A program made the translations under genes and the position numbers. Positions 1 through 11,500 of a DNA stretch of 64,000 nucleotides are shown one piece after another (within the stretch, counting starts at the first letter, position 1; every line of letters starts with the position of its first letter). The notes beneath the pieces are model-generated. The model had not been told where the DNA came from. It did no database searches and worked only from the letters and a program-made list of their open reading frames with translations. Origin of the DNA: Drosophila pseudoobscura (Eukaryota > Arthropoda > Insecta > Diptera > Drosophilidae); assembly GCF_009870125.1 (NCBI RefSeq), contig NC_046679.1, positions 25,916,001 to 25,980,000 of the forward strand. The letters run 5' to 3'.

Positions 1-3000
1 GAAATTACCTTTGTTCGCAACGCAGGCAAGAAACCTCTTCCGGCAGTACTTTCAATGTCGGCATCCGAGTCGGAGTAGATATTTTTCTTTTTCGTTCGAC
101 CCCGTTTTTGAACATGCATTCGATCTGTGTGCCTTTTTTCGTCCTCAGAGTCTGAATATATGTTCTCAATATTATCATCTCCAGGTTCCTTGAATGCCAC
201 ACGCCTATTCTTCTTAATCAGTCTGCTTTTTCGATTAAGATTTCTAGGTGGATGATCGTCGTCAAAGCTATCATCATCGCTGCTTTTTTCCTTTTCTGTA
301 CCATCAGCAGCGTCGTTGACTTCATTTTCTGCTTCGCTAGAAGAGGATGAGGACGATGAAAAGAAGCTCGACGCGCTTCCCTTTCGTTTTGAAAGCATTT
401 CAGGTGATGGCAGTCGAATAGTCGCCATTTCTCTATCTAATACCCGGTCCTTTGCATTCGATCCTGGTGCCTCAAAGCCGCCCATATTCGAGTCCTCTTT
501 CTCAGAGTCGGAACGTTGCACCATTTCTTCTTGGTCGCTCAGATCTCTTTCGAGTGATATCCTTTGATTAGGTATAGGACTAGGATGTTTGCAAATGCGT
601 CGAAATGATGGCAATTTGGGCATTGCTGCCCTTATGCCTATGCTTGAAAAGCTTTTAAAATCGGACATTTCCACTTGAGTATTGGTAAGTTGATTCATGT
701 TGGCAGGCTTCTCACAGTCGGCATTTTCCTTCATCAAATTGGCGTTCGCGCTACTCTGTCTTAAGTTGGAGGTTCCCTCCACCGAATCGGGCAACGGTTT
801 GGACCGTGCCTTCAATGTGTGTTCATCCCACCAAGATTCAAAGTTCTTAAAGGCGGTTATCTCAATCATGCGTTTGTTCACATCGCGCTTTAAGATTTGC
901 TTTAGCTCCTCTACAATGTAGTTAATAACCTTTTTCACGTTCTCTTTTATCTCGTCGTTCTGGTCGGAAGGGGGATACTGGTAGCCATATGTCTGGACAT
1001 AGGGATCCAAGTTGAAAGCGCCAACACCAGCCAAGTAGGCCGGCTGCATATAGGCGGGGTTTGAAAAATAGCGGCTTGTCAACACGGTGTTTGACGAGAT
1101 GCCGGAGGGATAATGCCCATAGTCTGAAGGATGATAATAATAGGGATGCTGGTTGGAGGAATTGGGATACATATATGGTGATAAAGGTTTCTTGTTGCCG
1201 CGATCGGCCGCATTGGGTAGTGCAGTGGGGGATTCCTCGTGAGAAGACAAACTCGACAGAGACATGTTGTCATCGTCCTTTTCACATTGTGTAAAACCGG
1301 GTTTACATCTCTTATTCTTCACCATTATATCGTCATCACTTGATATATCGCTTGCCCCATGCGGTTGTTGCAGTTCTGATATCTTCTTGTCACACTTTTT
1401 CTTGTTATCCGAATTATTTGAATCGGAAAGCGAGCGAGTTTCATTAGCCTCAACCCCTCCCTCAGGCTTTGCCTTGTCCGTTTCTGAGTCGCTACTGTCC
1501 ATCTGAAGAAATGGGGGTGCATTTCCGAATGTCTTTCCCTTAAATATGAGGGCTATTCGAGTGTCCAAGTCGACATTTTCTGTTTCTGCGTTTGGCTCCG
1601 CAACAGCTGTGCCCGGCTTCGGTGATTGGAGTTTTGTGCTCGCTGATTCCAAGAGTGAAACAGTTTGTTGTTCAAATTTTTGTGGGGGAACTGGTGGGTC
1701 GTCCCAGTTCTCCTCTTCCTCTGGAGGTGGAGGTGGGGGTGGCTTTGGCTTTGGTTGGAAATCAGGCTGCGGAGCATTCCAACTCTTATGCTCTGACCAG
1801 GACTGAGTACTGTCCGTCATGGAGTAAGCGTGGCTGCTGTAGGCATAGCTCCCAGCAGGCAAACCAGATGCTGAGGCGGCAGTATAATATTGATGGGTTT
1901 TTGAGGACGAAGAGCTGTGTATATCCGTTTCCGCGTATTCATGACTGGTGAAACGCTTTTTATACTTTATACTCACACGATCTCTTCGATCTCTGTCGGG
2001 CGACCGATCCCGATCCCGATCACGATCTCGCTCTCTGTAGTCCCGCTCCTTTGATACACTAAACCGAAGATCTCTCTTTTCCCTCGAACGATCACGGGAG
2101 TGGTCGCGGGATCTATTTCGCTCTCGAAAATAATCGCGTTCCTTTGAACGGTGATAGTCCCGCGACCTGGCATCAGGGTCTCTAGCCCTATCACGTTCTC
2201 GTCCAGTGAACAGTCTATCCCGACTATCTCGAGCGGGATCTGGACTTTTATCTCGAGACCGCCGGCGATAAAAATGCCGATCATGGCGTAAAGAGGATCC
2301 GTACTTGTCTCGCATTGCCCGATCACGGTCATAGGATCTCTCTGCGGAATGTTGACTGCTGTCCTTGTAATATCGATCTCGATCTCGGTCACGATCGCGC
2401 TCTCGCTCACGATCCCGCTCCCAGTTGCGATCCCGGCTTCGTTCTCCGATGTCAGAGTTCTTTGGAAAAGAGCTGTATGCACTATTTAAATTATCCACAG
2501 CGCTCTTCTCACTGTAATCGTGGCTATAGTCAGCCAAGTCGGGCTGTGAGCCCACTGCAGTGCCCGGATGTGGTGGAGCTTTTGTGGTGGTGGCACCCAA
2601 CACTGGCTTCGGCGCAACTGGATTTGTTAAAGTCTCAATGTGTTTCCTTAAAATCGCCCCAAAAGGATCGCAAAACACATTTAAGATCTGCAACAAAAAG
2701 GTACATACAGTTGATGCAAAAACAAAAAAACAACCTCCATACCTTTCCCATCACCGACTTTTGATTGTACTTCTCAACGAACTGCCGTGCACCCTTCGTG
2801 CTCTCAAACACAATGCGAGCAATACCCAAGTGCTTGTTTGTTGTGGGATGATGGTATATGTTTATTTCGTCTGATGTTCCACACTTGTCCAATAGGCTGG
2901 AGAGAAACTGCTTATCGATGTTGTCGTTTAGGTTCACCACAGTTACTTCAATGGCAGGTGGCGTGCCCACGTAGTCCGCATCAATCACAAATCTGCATAT

Positions 3001-3425
3001 AGTTTTAGTTTCTGCCTGGAAGCTAGGCGCCTTCTTAAAACTTACCTAGGTATAAGCAACAGCAGCGGCTCTACGGGTCTGGTGCGAATGCGAATAAGAG
3101 GGTTGCGTGGATCCCTGGGTGTTATTGTTGGAAATATAGGATCGCCCGGTACGACGCCATCGTAACGATATAGTTTGGCGCCACATTTCACTAGCTGCGG
3201 GTCAGCTAGTAGCTTAAAATTTCGGTGCATTTTGGTTTGCGATATGCCCAGTGCATTGTTACTGCTCGTGTTGGAGGTGTTGATGTCGCGGTCGCTCTGC
3301 ATTTGCATCAAGCAGTGAGTCTGGTTAGCCAACGATTCAGAGCCGTTTATAAGCGAACGCGTGCTTTCGGGCATTGTCCGTAAATATCCGTTGCTGGAAC
3401 CGCTGTCGCCCGTCTTTATGGACAT
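1..3425 (-). CDS. Set1: Set1 histone H3K4 methyltransferase, N-terminal part (partial)
   Basis: Catalytic subunit of the COMPASS complex, which methylates histone H3 Lys4 in the nucleus. Visible exons on the minus strand are 3425-3046, 2992-2743 and 2687-1, separated by introns of 53 and 55 nt (donors GTAAGT and GTATGG, acceptors TGCAG). Phases agree throughout and give about 1105 codons. The start MSIKTGDSGSS has no upstream in-frame alternative that I could support, and an acceptor (TATTTTAG) at 3454 suggests a spliced 5' UTR. Residues about 142-225 form an RRM (EVTVVNLND, then GIARIVFES). An RD/RS-rich stretch follows (about 260-440), then a proline run and acidic serine-rich disorder. The N-SET, SET and post-SET domains lie beyond the left edge. 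A donor-like GTGAGT at 1971-1976 is probably not used, because the frame reads straight through it. Domain order and composition match the SET1 family; D. melanogaster Set1 is also heterochromatic (recalled). Confidence 0.92.
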
Positions 3426-4129
3426 AGCCGCTCGCCACGTTCACAGAACCTTCCTAAAATATTATACGATATTTTTAGCAGAGTCAACACGTAACATTTT
3501 CGTTAATAATGCAATGTTATGGTTTTCAAACAAAATAACAAAACATACCACACAAATGTATCTGATCTGTCGGATTGCCTCAGCTGAGAACGCGGCAGGC
3601 GCCAGCTTTACTTTCCTACGGGCTCTCGGCTTCAGTTCGTGTCTGTAAAATTATGAAAAGGGTGAATAGCAGGCTCCACAGTTTTATTGTGTTTTTTTCA
3701 TTCAAATAGCTCTTTTTATTCGCTGAAGGAATTGTGCATAGCAGGTCCTTTTTTCTTTACTTGGTTCTCAATCGGTTAAGCAAATTGTGAAAATCCTTAA
3801 ACAGCACAATACTCAAAATATAAAATGCGAAGCAAAAATACACAGAAAACGAGGCCTCGTACTCGTAGGGATGCAACCGTGTTTTATCGATGTATGTTGT
3901 CACAAATGTACACTTGACTTAACTTCACTACACTTGAAAACTGTGAGACCATATATCAACAACATTTAAACAATTTAAATCAGCTCATGCAAGACAACTT
4001 GGTTTTAATTACAAAGAATGCCATAAAATTAGCACATGGATATATTTTCTTACATTCTTAGGAAGTAATATTCACACACCAATATTCACAAAATCAACTG
4101 TGTTTAATTTTACATTTTTTATAGCTAAT
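3426..4129. other. Set1 5' UTR and upstream AT-rich sequence
   Basis: A splice acceptor at 3454-3455 on the minus strand precedes the Set1 start codon, so part of this stretch is a 5' UTR intron and leader. A candidate upstream non-coding exon lies around 3560-3640, with an acceptor-like TTTTACAG near 3645. A DRE-like TATCGATG is present near 3888. I see no other gene. Confidence 0.45.
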
Positions 4130-5530
4130 CTATCAGGCGCAAAACTTTTCTGATTTACTTTGGAAATCACAAAAATTGGTGCTCCCGATTTCACTAAAAG
4201 CAAGAGTTCTCCGTTTCAACGGCGTTATTATAAAAAAACTTTTCTTATTGCAAAATGACATTTTGATGCATTATCTTATACAATTTTTGGCTCGGAAATA
4301 ATTGGTCAGAGCAACAACACTTTTCGGTTTCGTGATCGATTTGGCTTGAAACTTCAATAAGGGCACTTGTGTAAGATGTGCCTTCCCCTTTCAATTTCTT
4401 CTGCACGTTCGTCTTGAATTAGATTATACCAGACATTCTGTCTAATATTTTTATTTTTTTTTGTATCTAGACGTTGGTATACAATGACGGCATCTTTCAA
4501 GTGGCGATGCAATTTCAGCACCAGAAGAAGGTTGTTACGCGCAGAACCCAGGCAAAAAGCAGCCCTCCTCCCGCCCAACTGACCGAGGGGCGCTGCCGCA
4601 TGACGCTTGACGCGTTTGCAGAACCGAGCGCGAACATGCAGGAAAGATAGCTGTTAGACTAATATGCGAGGAAAATTAGTACTAAACTTACTAAAAAACT
4701 AAGCATGCAAATAAAATACAAATACCACTACAATTACTAGTTACGAGAAATGTATGAGAGGATTAGTAAATTCATAAGGGGAAGGGAATAAGTGGTGGAT
4801 GTAATATGGTTGAAGGAATTATAGTCCGAGCATGAGACACACCAAGCATTTTTCTACGGTTAACAAAGGATGGGAGATTTACTAATAGCAGTCTACTAGA
4901 GTAAGACGGCAGTCCCTCAGCCGCATCCCGCATAGCAAAGAAAAAAAGTTTTTCTGTACTAATTCTATACGGTCCTGGTGTACTTTGTACTAAATTCACT
5001 ATACACAGGAGCTGTATTCTAAGATCGGACAAACTAGCGAGGTATAGAGAGTCTTTGTTAGTGGGGTGAAATGTGTGCAGAGAAGCTTAACTAGGCATCT
5101 AATACAACACCAAGATCATCCACCAGAGTAATTCTCTCAAGAGAACCCCCCTCCGTATACGCGGAGCCAACAAGGGGCTAGAACGATGAAACGTTTGATC
5201 GTCTAATAGCAAGCATTAGTCAAGAAAATTACTCAATTGATTAATTCGTGTTAAAGTGTTATTGTCCTGACCAGTTTATAAAGAGGGCAAAGGCTAAATT
5301 GGTCTGGTAATGGTGTCAAATTTATGTTAATGCATCAATATGCATCTATTTCTTTTCCTTTTTTCAATAAAGACTGGTTTTATTGTATAAAAAATCTTTT
5401 CTTTTCATTTCGTCGACGAAAATTTGTACAGTTTTTACGTTTTAAAAAACGAAGATATCTTGCGTTATGTGAAAACGCAAGCACTAAAAGGGTGAATTTT
5501 TGTGAAAGTAAAAACCGGAGCCTGGCTAAT
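4130..5530. repeat. TIR-repeat family A relic split by a retrotransposon
   Basis: The left piece (about 4130-4350) and right piece (about 5320-5530) match other copies at 7524-7815, 14970-15695 and 49460-50216. Shared marks are the phrase AATTGGTGCTCCCG, the phrase GGTCAGAGCAACAAC and a terminal CCGGAGCCTG block at 5512-5521. The two pieces are separated by a non-LTR fragment on the minus strand, so the retrotransposon landed in an existing copy. Confidence 0.6.
4354..5230 (-). mobile_element. Jockey-like non-LTR retrotransposon 3' fragment
   Basis: Broken minus-strand reading frames (for example 5032-4772, containing LVQSTPGPYRIST and LLLVNLPSFVNRRK) match the C-terminal reverse transcriptase of the better preserved copy at 54500-55890. 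The 3' part also matches it at nucleotide level (GAGGGGCGCTGCCGCAT at 4585-4601). A T-rich run at about 4450-4461 may mark the poly(A) end. The copy is 5'-truncated and not coding. Confidence 0.7.
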
Positions 5531-6018
5531 TGAAATTTAAACATTCGTCACGGGTTTTAGGGACGCCTAATAAGTATGCATTTCGCTTTAGAACTTGAGC
5601 TGAACAGTATATTTTTGCATCAAATGATTTGAAGTTCATTTGAAACAATCAAATATATTATGTTATTCAGTTAAAATAAGTCTATTTCAATCATTTTTCA
5701 CTACAATCGTACAAACAATGCATCACGGTCTGAAGGGCTAAAGTTTTAGTTGGGTAATTGTTTTGAGTTACAACTTCTACAGGGAAACCATTGTTATTTT
5801 TCTACAAAGCAAGATAATAGGCACAGAGCTGCTTTGGAAAAAAATTGTCTAGTTGCATCATTTTTTTTTTGTTTACGCAAAATCCAATAACAGCAAGTAT
5901 TTAAAATAGAATAGAATAGAATCGGATAAAATTATCTGGGCAGGGCTGAGAGTTCTAGATAGCTAGTAATATTCAACGGAATATCAAAATTGGAATATGT
6001 AGAATAGAACTTGAATTC
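5531..6018. other. Intergenic AT-rich stretch
   Basis: No gene is seen. It holds a short (AATAG)n run at about 5908-5922 and an AT-rich flank leading to the UQCR-11 promoter. Confidence 0.5.
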
Positions 6019-6120
6019 GTCAGTATATTTACGGTATATTTTGAAATTTGTGACGTATATTGTGGGTATATTTCGGAGGGTCAGACCGTATATTTTAACG
6101 ATAAGTCCGCGGTCACACTG
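6019..6120 (+). promoter_or_regulatory. Motif 6 and motif 1 core promoter of UQCR-11
   Basis: GTCAGTATATTT at 6019-6030 fits the fly core-promoter motif 6 (KTYRGTATWTTT). CGGTCACACTG at 6110-6120 is an exact fit to motif 1 (YGGTCACACTR). Further GGTATATT copies lie between them. This pairing is typical of TATA-less housekeeping promoters. The motif-1 copy is about 245 nt upstream of the start codon. Confidence 0.8.
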
Positions 6121-6365
6121 TCATCGTCCGTCGTGTTGCATCACTCAAGTATTCACAATTTCTGAAAAAGGTTAATATTAAAATTGTTTTGTGACTTAGT
6201 GGATAATATAAATAGATTTAAAATTCATTGACCATATTTGTCTTCACTGTTATGTTTTTTGTTTTCATTTGAGTTTCTTGCAATCTTGTTTATGTGTTAC
6301 TTACATACGTATATGAAAAAATTACAATAGAATTTACAGACATTTTTAACAATTACAGCTACAAT

Positions 6366-6683
6366 ATGGCCTTTAGAAGTTTGTTTGCAATGCCTGTTGT
6401 TAAGGCCGACGATGAAGAGGAGTTGGTTGATCCCCAAGCAGTCTTGAGGGTAAGAGTTAATTCTTGCACTGCATATGCGATTACATATACGGTTTTTTTA
6501 ATACATCAGGAAAAATGCCAATCAAAGGGTCATATCGAGTCCTTGTACAATAAATACCAGGAGTGCAATGATCGCGTTAACGGGCGATCCAAGACCACGG
6601 AGACGTGCATGGAAGAGTTATTTGACTATGTTGCGGAACTGGATCACTGCGTTGCACACAGTCTGTTCTCAAAGCTGAAGTAA
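6366..6683 (+). CDS. UQCR-11: UQCR-11, ubiquinol-cytochrome c reductase hinge protein
   Basis: Small acidic hinge subunit of mitochondrial complex III, on the intermembrane-space side near cytochrome c1. Exons are 6366-6449 and 6510-6683, with donor GTAAGA and acceptor CATCAG, giving 85 residues. The start MAFRSLFAMP was chosen because it precedes the acidic tract DDEEELVDP; an upstream in-frame ATG at 6294 adds residues unlike the family. The C-terminal part has the CX13C pair (CMEELFDYVAELDHC) followed by VAHSLFSKLK, as in UQCRH proteins. The 60-nt intron is a multiple of three and has no stop in frame. A polyadenylation signal AATAAA lies at 6745-6750. In D. melanogaster the orthologue is CG41623 (recalled). 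Confidence 0.95.
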   Translation: MAFRSLFAMPVVKADDEEELVDPQAVLRVRVNSCTAYAITYTVFLIHQEKCQSKGHIESLYNKYQECNDRVNGRSKTTETCMEELFDYVAELDHCVAHSLFSKLK

Positions 6684-6744
6684 TTAAACATGAATACAGC
6701 TAATGCTTATTCTTTGAAAATATTTGTTAACAAATCAGTAGTTT

Positions 6745-6750
6745 AATAAA
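6745..6750 (+). terminator. Polyadenylation signal of UQCR-11
   Basis: AATAAA about 60 nt after the stop codon. Confidence 0.7.
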
Positions 6751-7523
6751 CGAAGCTCGTGAATTCGTTGTTTTTGCGCTTTACATTCTTTTTTAAATTT
6801 CTCTTAACTTTTTCTACCGTACAAATGTACTTGGATATTTCCGACTACGAAAAACTACAGATAAATACATAGGTATTTTTATGAAGCCGAGGTATTCCAG
6901 AAAAAGTGACGAACTTCTTCGATGGGTCTTTGTAATAGGTACGGCAGCTGTATGGTGTAGGTCAATGTCCGATCTGTGTGACTGTCCGACTTACATGTAT
7001 TACATATGTACATATTTTTACTGTGTGCGAGGACCATCAATACTGAGCTACTGAGTTAAGGACGGTCGCTTGGGCCCAATAGCATCATCCCAAGATCGGT
7101 CGATCTCCCAAGCTGTAAGCCTGTTGGCATGGTTGTTGTAACTTGGATGGGTGGGTATTCCCCAGCTTGGAGCTGATACGGATGTCAGAAAACTTAAGAG
7201 TGGGCTCCAGTAAACTTGATTGAAAACACGATCAGTCCTGGACATCAGCCTGACCGTCCCACTGATTAGCTTTCTGCAATGGATCCGAATTAAAAACAGC
7301 GATGTCTTGCCTTGTTTTTTCTGAAAGTTACTAAGTTAGTTACACTATCGTGATTGTCTTTGTTATTGTATAACCTACAAGACAACAAAATCCATTTATA
7401 AGAGGGACTTGGGGCTACAAATATTTTAAAAAAATTTTGTTTATGGTTTGTTATGGTAATTTTTCTCATGATTGTCTTACCTCAATTTAACGCCCTCAGA
7501 TAAACTCTCTCAATTGATTGTTT
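6751..7523. other. Intergenic sequence, possible TE debris
   Basis: GC content rises at about 7040-7260, where a minus-strand 65-codon frame (7245-7048, containing LTAWEIDRSWDDAIGP) lies. I do not recognise it. It resembles transposon debris more than a host exon because no splice signals or start context support it. Confidence 0.3.
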
Positions 7524-7815
7524 CAGGGAGGCTCCGGGTTTTGTTTTACGTTTTCGGCCAACCGTTTAAAAATCAGCTTCGTAAATACAGCGGTATAAGT
7601 CTTTACTTTTAAAATATTTGTTTTAAAGCCAAACGACGGCAGAAAATGCGCGGTCATCTATTTTTTTCTTTATGCAATTAAGATTAATTTTGTTGTGTAA
7701 AAAGCCAATTATATCTCATCTCAGAGAAATCTTTTAGATTGTGAAAACGGGAGCACCAATTTATGTGAAAGTAAATCGGAACATTTTTGTAAAGTGGAAA
7801 CCGGAGCCTGCCTGA
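7524..7815. repeat. TIR-repeat family A, compact copy
   Basis: Begins CAGGGAGGCTCCGGG and ends CCGGAGCCTGCCTG; the two ends are inverted repeats of about 15 bp. The interior carries GGGAGCACCAATTTATG, shared in variant form with the other family A copies. At about 290 bp with no coding capacity this is MITE-like. No clear target-site duplication is visible. Confidence 0.6.
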
Positions 7816-8553
7816 ATATCTCGAGTTTGGAACTGATCTCCGAGTATAATATTTGCCTCTTTACTATTGTACGGCTAAGATCTTTTTCCATAAGAGAAAA
7901 AAATTAATTTTGTTCGCGATCGCGGGTATTTTTTCCCAATATTTTCTGGCAAATACGAACTACTGAAATTTGAGCCAAATGGGCCCAGCCGTTCTAAAGT
8001 TGTGTAAAACAATAAATTTTTACTCCATTTATATATCTAAACATATTTAGATTCGTAATAAAGCGGCGTTTAAGTTATAGTTTGTAAAAATCTATCTTAA
8101 AATCTATGTTGGAAACAAATCTAGTAATTTCTTTGGATTTTGAGGGTCAGCTGGTCATCTGAATCCAGATTTCGTTCAAAAAATTACTATAGATTGCTTA
8201 CTTAATCTACATTTAATCATTGTCAGCATCTCAATACATCGAGTGGTTGGGACCGTCGCGCCTGTTGCATGGCGAAGGCCATTAATATATATATATAGCT
8301 ATTATATAGCTATTAATATACATATAAACCAAATTAAAAAGTGGGTATTTTAAATCTGTAGCTTGTTTTGAAACAAAATGGGCATTTTAAATGAAAATAA
8401 CTAGTTCGAAAAGAACTAGTTCTAATGTGAGTCGAACACAGCTGCTCTTCCAGCGATAACAAAAACAGCCGTCTACGCCTCATATTAAATGCACAGCGTT
8501 TTTATAAAATAAAATTTGACTATTCATTTGGAAGAAAAAGAATTCTATATAAA
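7816..8553. other. Upstream region of the Rabankyrin-5 gene
   Basis: AT-rich sequence with a TATA microsatellite at about 8285-8320 and a short palindromic pair (AACTAGTTC, then GAACTAGTT) at about 8400-8425. The 5' UTR of the next gene must end at 8553. I see no strong TATA or motif 1. Confidence 0.35.
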
Positions 8554-11500
8554 ATGGGTATGTTTTGCAAATAGGTAGAAATTGCTTTTAGTTTCTGGTG
8601 TTTGTACATATTTACGTACTATCAATTGTTTTATTTAATTGTTTTACATATGTACATATGCATGGATGTAGCTTAGCTTGTACGTTTGTATGTTTTTGTA
8701 CAAAAAATATCTATGTATTCATTTTTGTTAGTAAGAATTGTTATATGTACGTTCATTAAGTTACTTGAATTCATACTTACAGGTTGCAACGACGCAGCGT
8801 CCGTTCAAAAGCTGGAAAACCATTTGGCGTTATTAAAGGAAGAATATACAAAGTTGCAGCGTAGTTATGCGGAACTAGAACGAAAGTTTAACGAAGTTGT
8901 TGCCTCATCAGCGGATGCAGAGCTCACTGGAGAGCTCAGTAGTTTTGTCTCCAGACTGGCATTGACAGTGGCTTCATTGTATGGGCGTACAACCTATTCG
9001 GATGTTAACATCCGAACAAGCGCAAAAACAGTTCCAGCACATAAGTTTGTCCTCCATGCACGATCTGAGAAATGGCGCGACGATGTATTGGGCAGCACTC
9101 AAGAGCTCGACTGGAGCGATCTAGATGAAGATGTTGTCATGGCTCTGTTGCGTTGGATTTATACAGATTTAATTGATTTACAGCACGACCGATTGGCATT
9201 AGATCTACTTAAAGCTGCGCATCGATTTGGGTTACCTGCCCTTTTAGGCCTGTGTGAGCGAGCACTAGTAGCTTCGGTTGGAGTGAGATCTTGCGTACGA
9301 TTTTATTGTGTGGCCGAAGAAGTGGCAGCCTCAACGCTCCTAGAATATTGTTCCGGCATTATATCAACACACTGGGATGACCTAACAGCCCAAGACTTTG
9401 AACATATGTCTGGACCACTACTGTTTAAAATGCTTAAGAATAAAACCAAATATCCACTACATGCTGCAGTGAGACTCCTGAGGGAAGACGTCGTGTTCCT
9501 ATGTCTTGTGGAGAATGATGACGCAGTAAGTGTATTTAAAACATATGTTAAACAATGACAGTGGGAGAACCTGAACCTGTTAGATCAGTACCTTTATATG
9601 ACTGGTATACACGTAGATATGTACATTTAGATTATATTTTCTCCGAAACGCTTTAAATTTCGTACATACATATGCAAATGGGTCTTTCCAAAATCTCTTT
9701 CTTTGGGGACCTTTTCCATTGGTTTTCTGCACAGAACAAATTGATAGAAAAAAGTATACACACATATATGTATGTATGTTAAAATTAATTAAATTAAAAA
9801 TTTATACGCTAATAGTATATTCTGCTAGAAAATGAAAATTGGTCATAAATGGCCAATTGATTAATGAAACTGATCTAACCCGAGCCGGCAGGGACCTGTG
9901 CCTACGTCCCAAAAATTGGCGCATCAAATTATCAGATTATCCCTTATATCATAAAGCTTCCCGGAAACGATTTAAGTGGGACCCAACACAGTAAGATTTG
10001 ATTAAATTCGGACTACTTTAGCATATAGCTGGCATGGGAAATTTCTTCATAGTTAAACTAAAGACTTCTATTAGTTCGAAAAGAAACTCGCATTTGAGCT
10101 GAGTGCGTTCAATTAATTCTAGTTCTAGCTCGATCATGGCTCTCGCCTGCCGTCATAAATTTTTGTTAACTTGCGCCCCTTTTTGTTGGCATGTATGTAT
10201 ATACATATGTACTTAAACCAATTGATAATTTTGTAACAAAAATCATAGACTTATTTAATTTTTACTGTTACATTCTAATTTATTTATTCTAAAAAATTGT
10301 AGCAGCCATTTAAAACTAAATTTTGATGTTGATTCAAAACCTTTAAAAGTTAAAAACGAGCATGAACGTTGTTGGTCGCAGCTATGGCCGCGACTCTACA
10401 TTTATATCCGATACTAAGTCAGTATGGCTCCCCTCCGCCAGAGGAACCACACCGCACCAGGAATAGTGTGTGAAAGAGAGGGAATGCGATTTCATTTGTT
10501 GGGTACAACATTTGGTTGCTGTAGCTCTTATAGTCTCCCAGATCTAAGCGCTCATAAAGACAGACATGACTATATCGACTCGGCTTTTGATGCTGATCAA
10601 GAAGATGAGTACTTTATGGGGTCGGAAACGCTTCCTTCTGGTTGTTAGTATCCTTCTTATCGTTGAAGCCTTAAAGTGACTTGATCAATGAGACGGAAGC
10701 TCAGTGTGCTGAGCTTTTCAAATCGTTCAAATGAGGCTGTTACCTCAGAGAACACAAAAAACATGCAGAAAATTATTTTTGTCATTCGAAAAATATAAGG
10801 GCTTGAGACAGCAGAGACCACAAAAATATCAATACGATTTTACTTTAAAACACACTCAATTGAGCATAAAAAGTTTTTGCGCGATGCGTAGCGTTTTAGT
10901 TGTTTTATTAGGACAACGCGCTCCAAAATCCATGAAAAAAACGACTAAACTGAAGAATTTTATTTCGTATTACTTTTTTGGCATTTTCCAAAACTAAAAG
11001 AAATTCCCCAAGCCAAAAAGTATAAATCGAGTAATTAAGTCTGACGAGTTTTTCTGGTGAGCACTTAAAAATCATTTATCACAAGAATTTTGAAATGTTA
11101 AGAGAACATTGGACTACAAAACAATCGGTTTCTTTATAATATTCAATAATAGTTCGGCTACTTATTGAACTTCAGTTACTAGAGAATCTAGATCTTTGAC
11201 CCTAACCACGCGATGTTGAACAATGGATATCTGTTGGGAAGTGATTTGTCCATTAAGTGGCCATTGGTAATCGTGGGCTAGCCTCAACCTATTTATGATT
11301 ATTTATTGCCTCCCATTGAGAGTTAGTTTCGACAGACTAAAGTGTTTGAAGGAAGAGTTAGCGGGTGAAAATCCATTTATGTTTTGGTATCAGGTAGCTG
11401 TTTTTTATGGGGTGTTTTTAGTCGGTAAAGCATTTGATTTACGGAAATGTGAGACGTCGTTTGAGTTGTGGTTTTGGGTTTATGTGTGCGGATGTGAGCC

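Noticed and set aside
1945..1977. Possible small intron in Set1 exon 3 (GTGAGT donor, TTTCACCAG acceptor)
   Set aside because: Joining it would break the phase, whereas the frame reads through without a stop.
1..2482. Several long ORFs on either strand over the Set1 exon (for example 1592-1951 plus, 2482-1973 minus)
   Set aside because: They are shadows of the Set1 frame; RS/RD-rich repeats keep other frames open.
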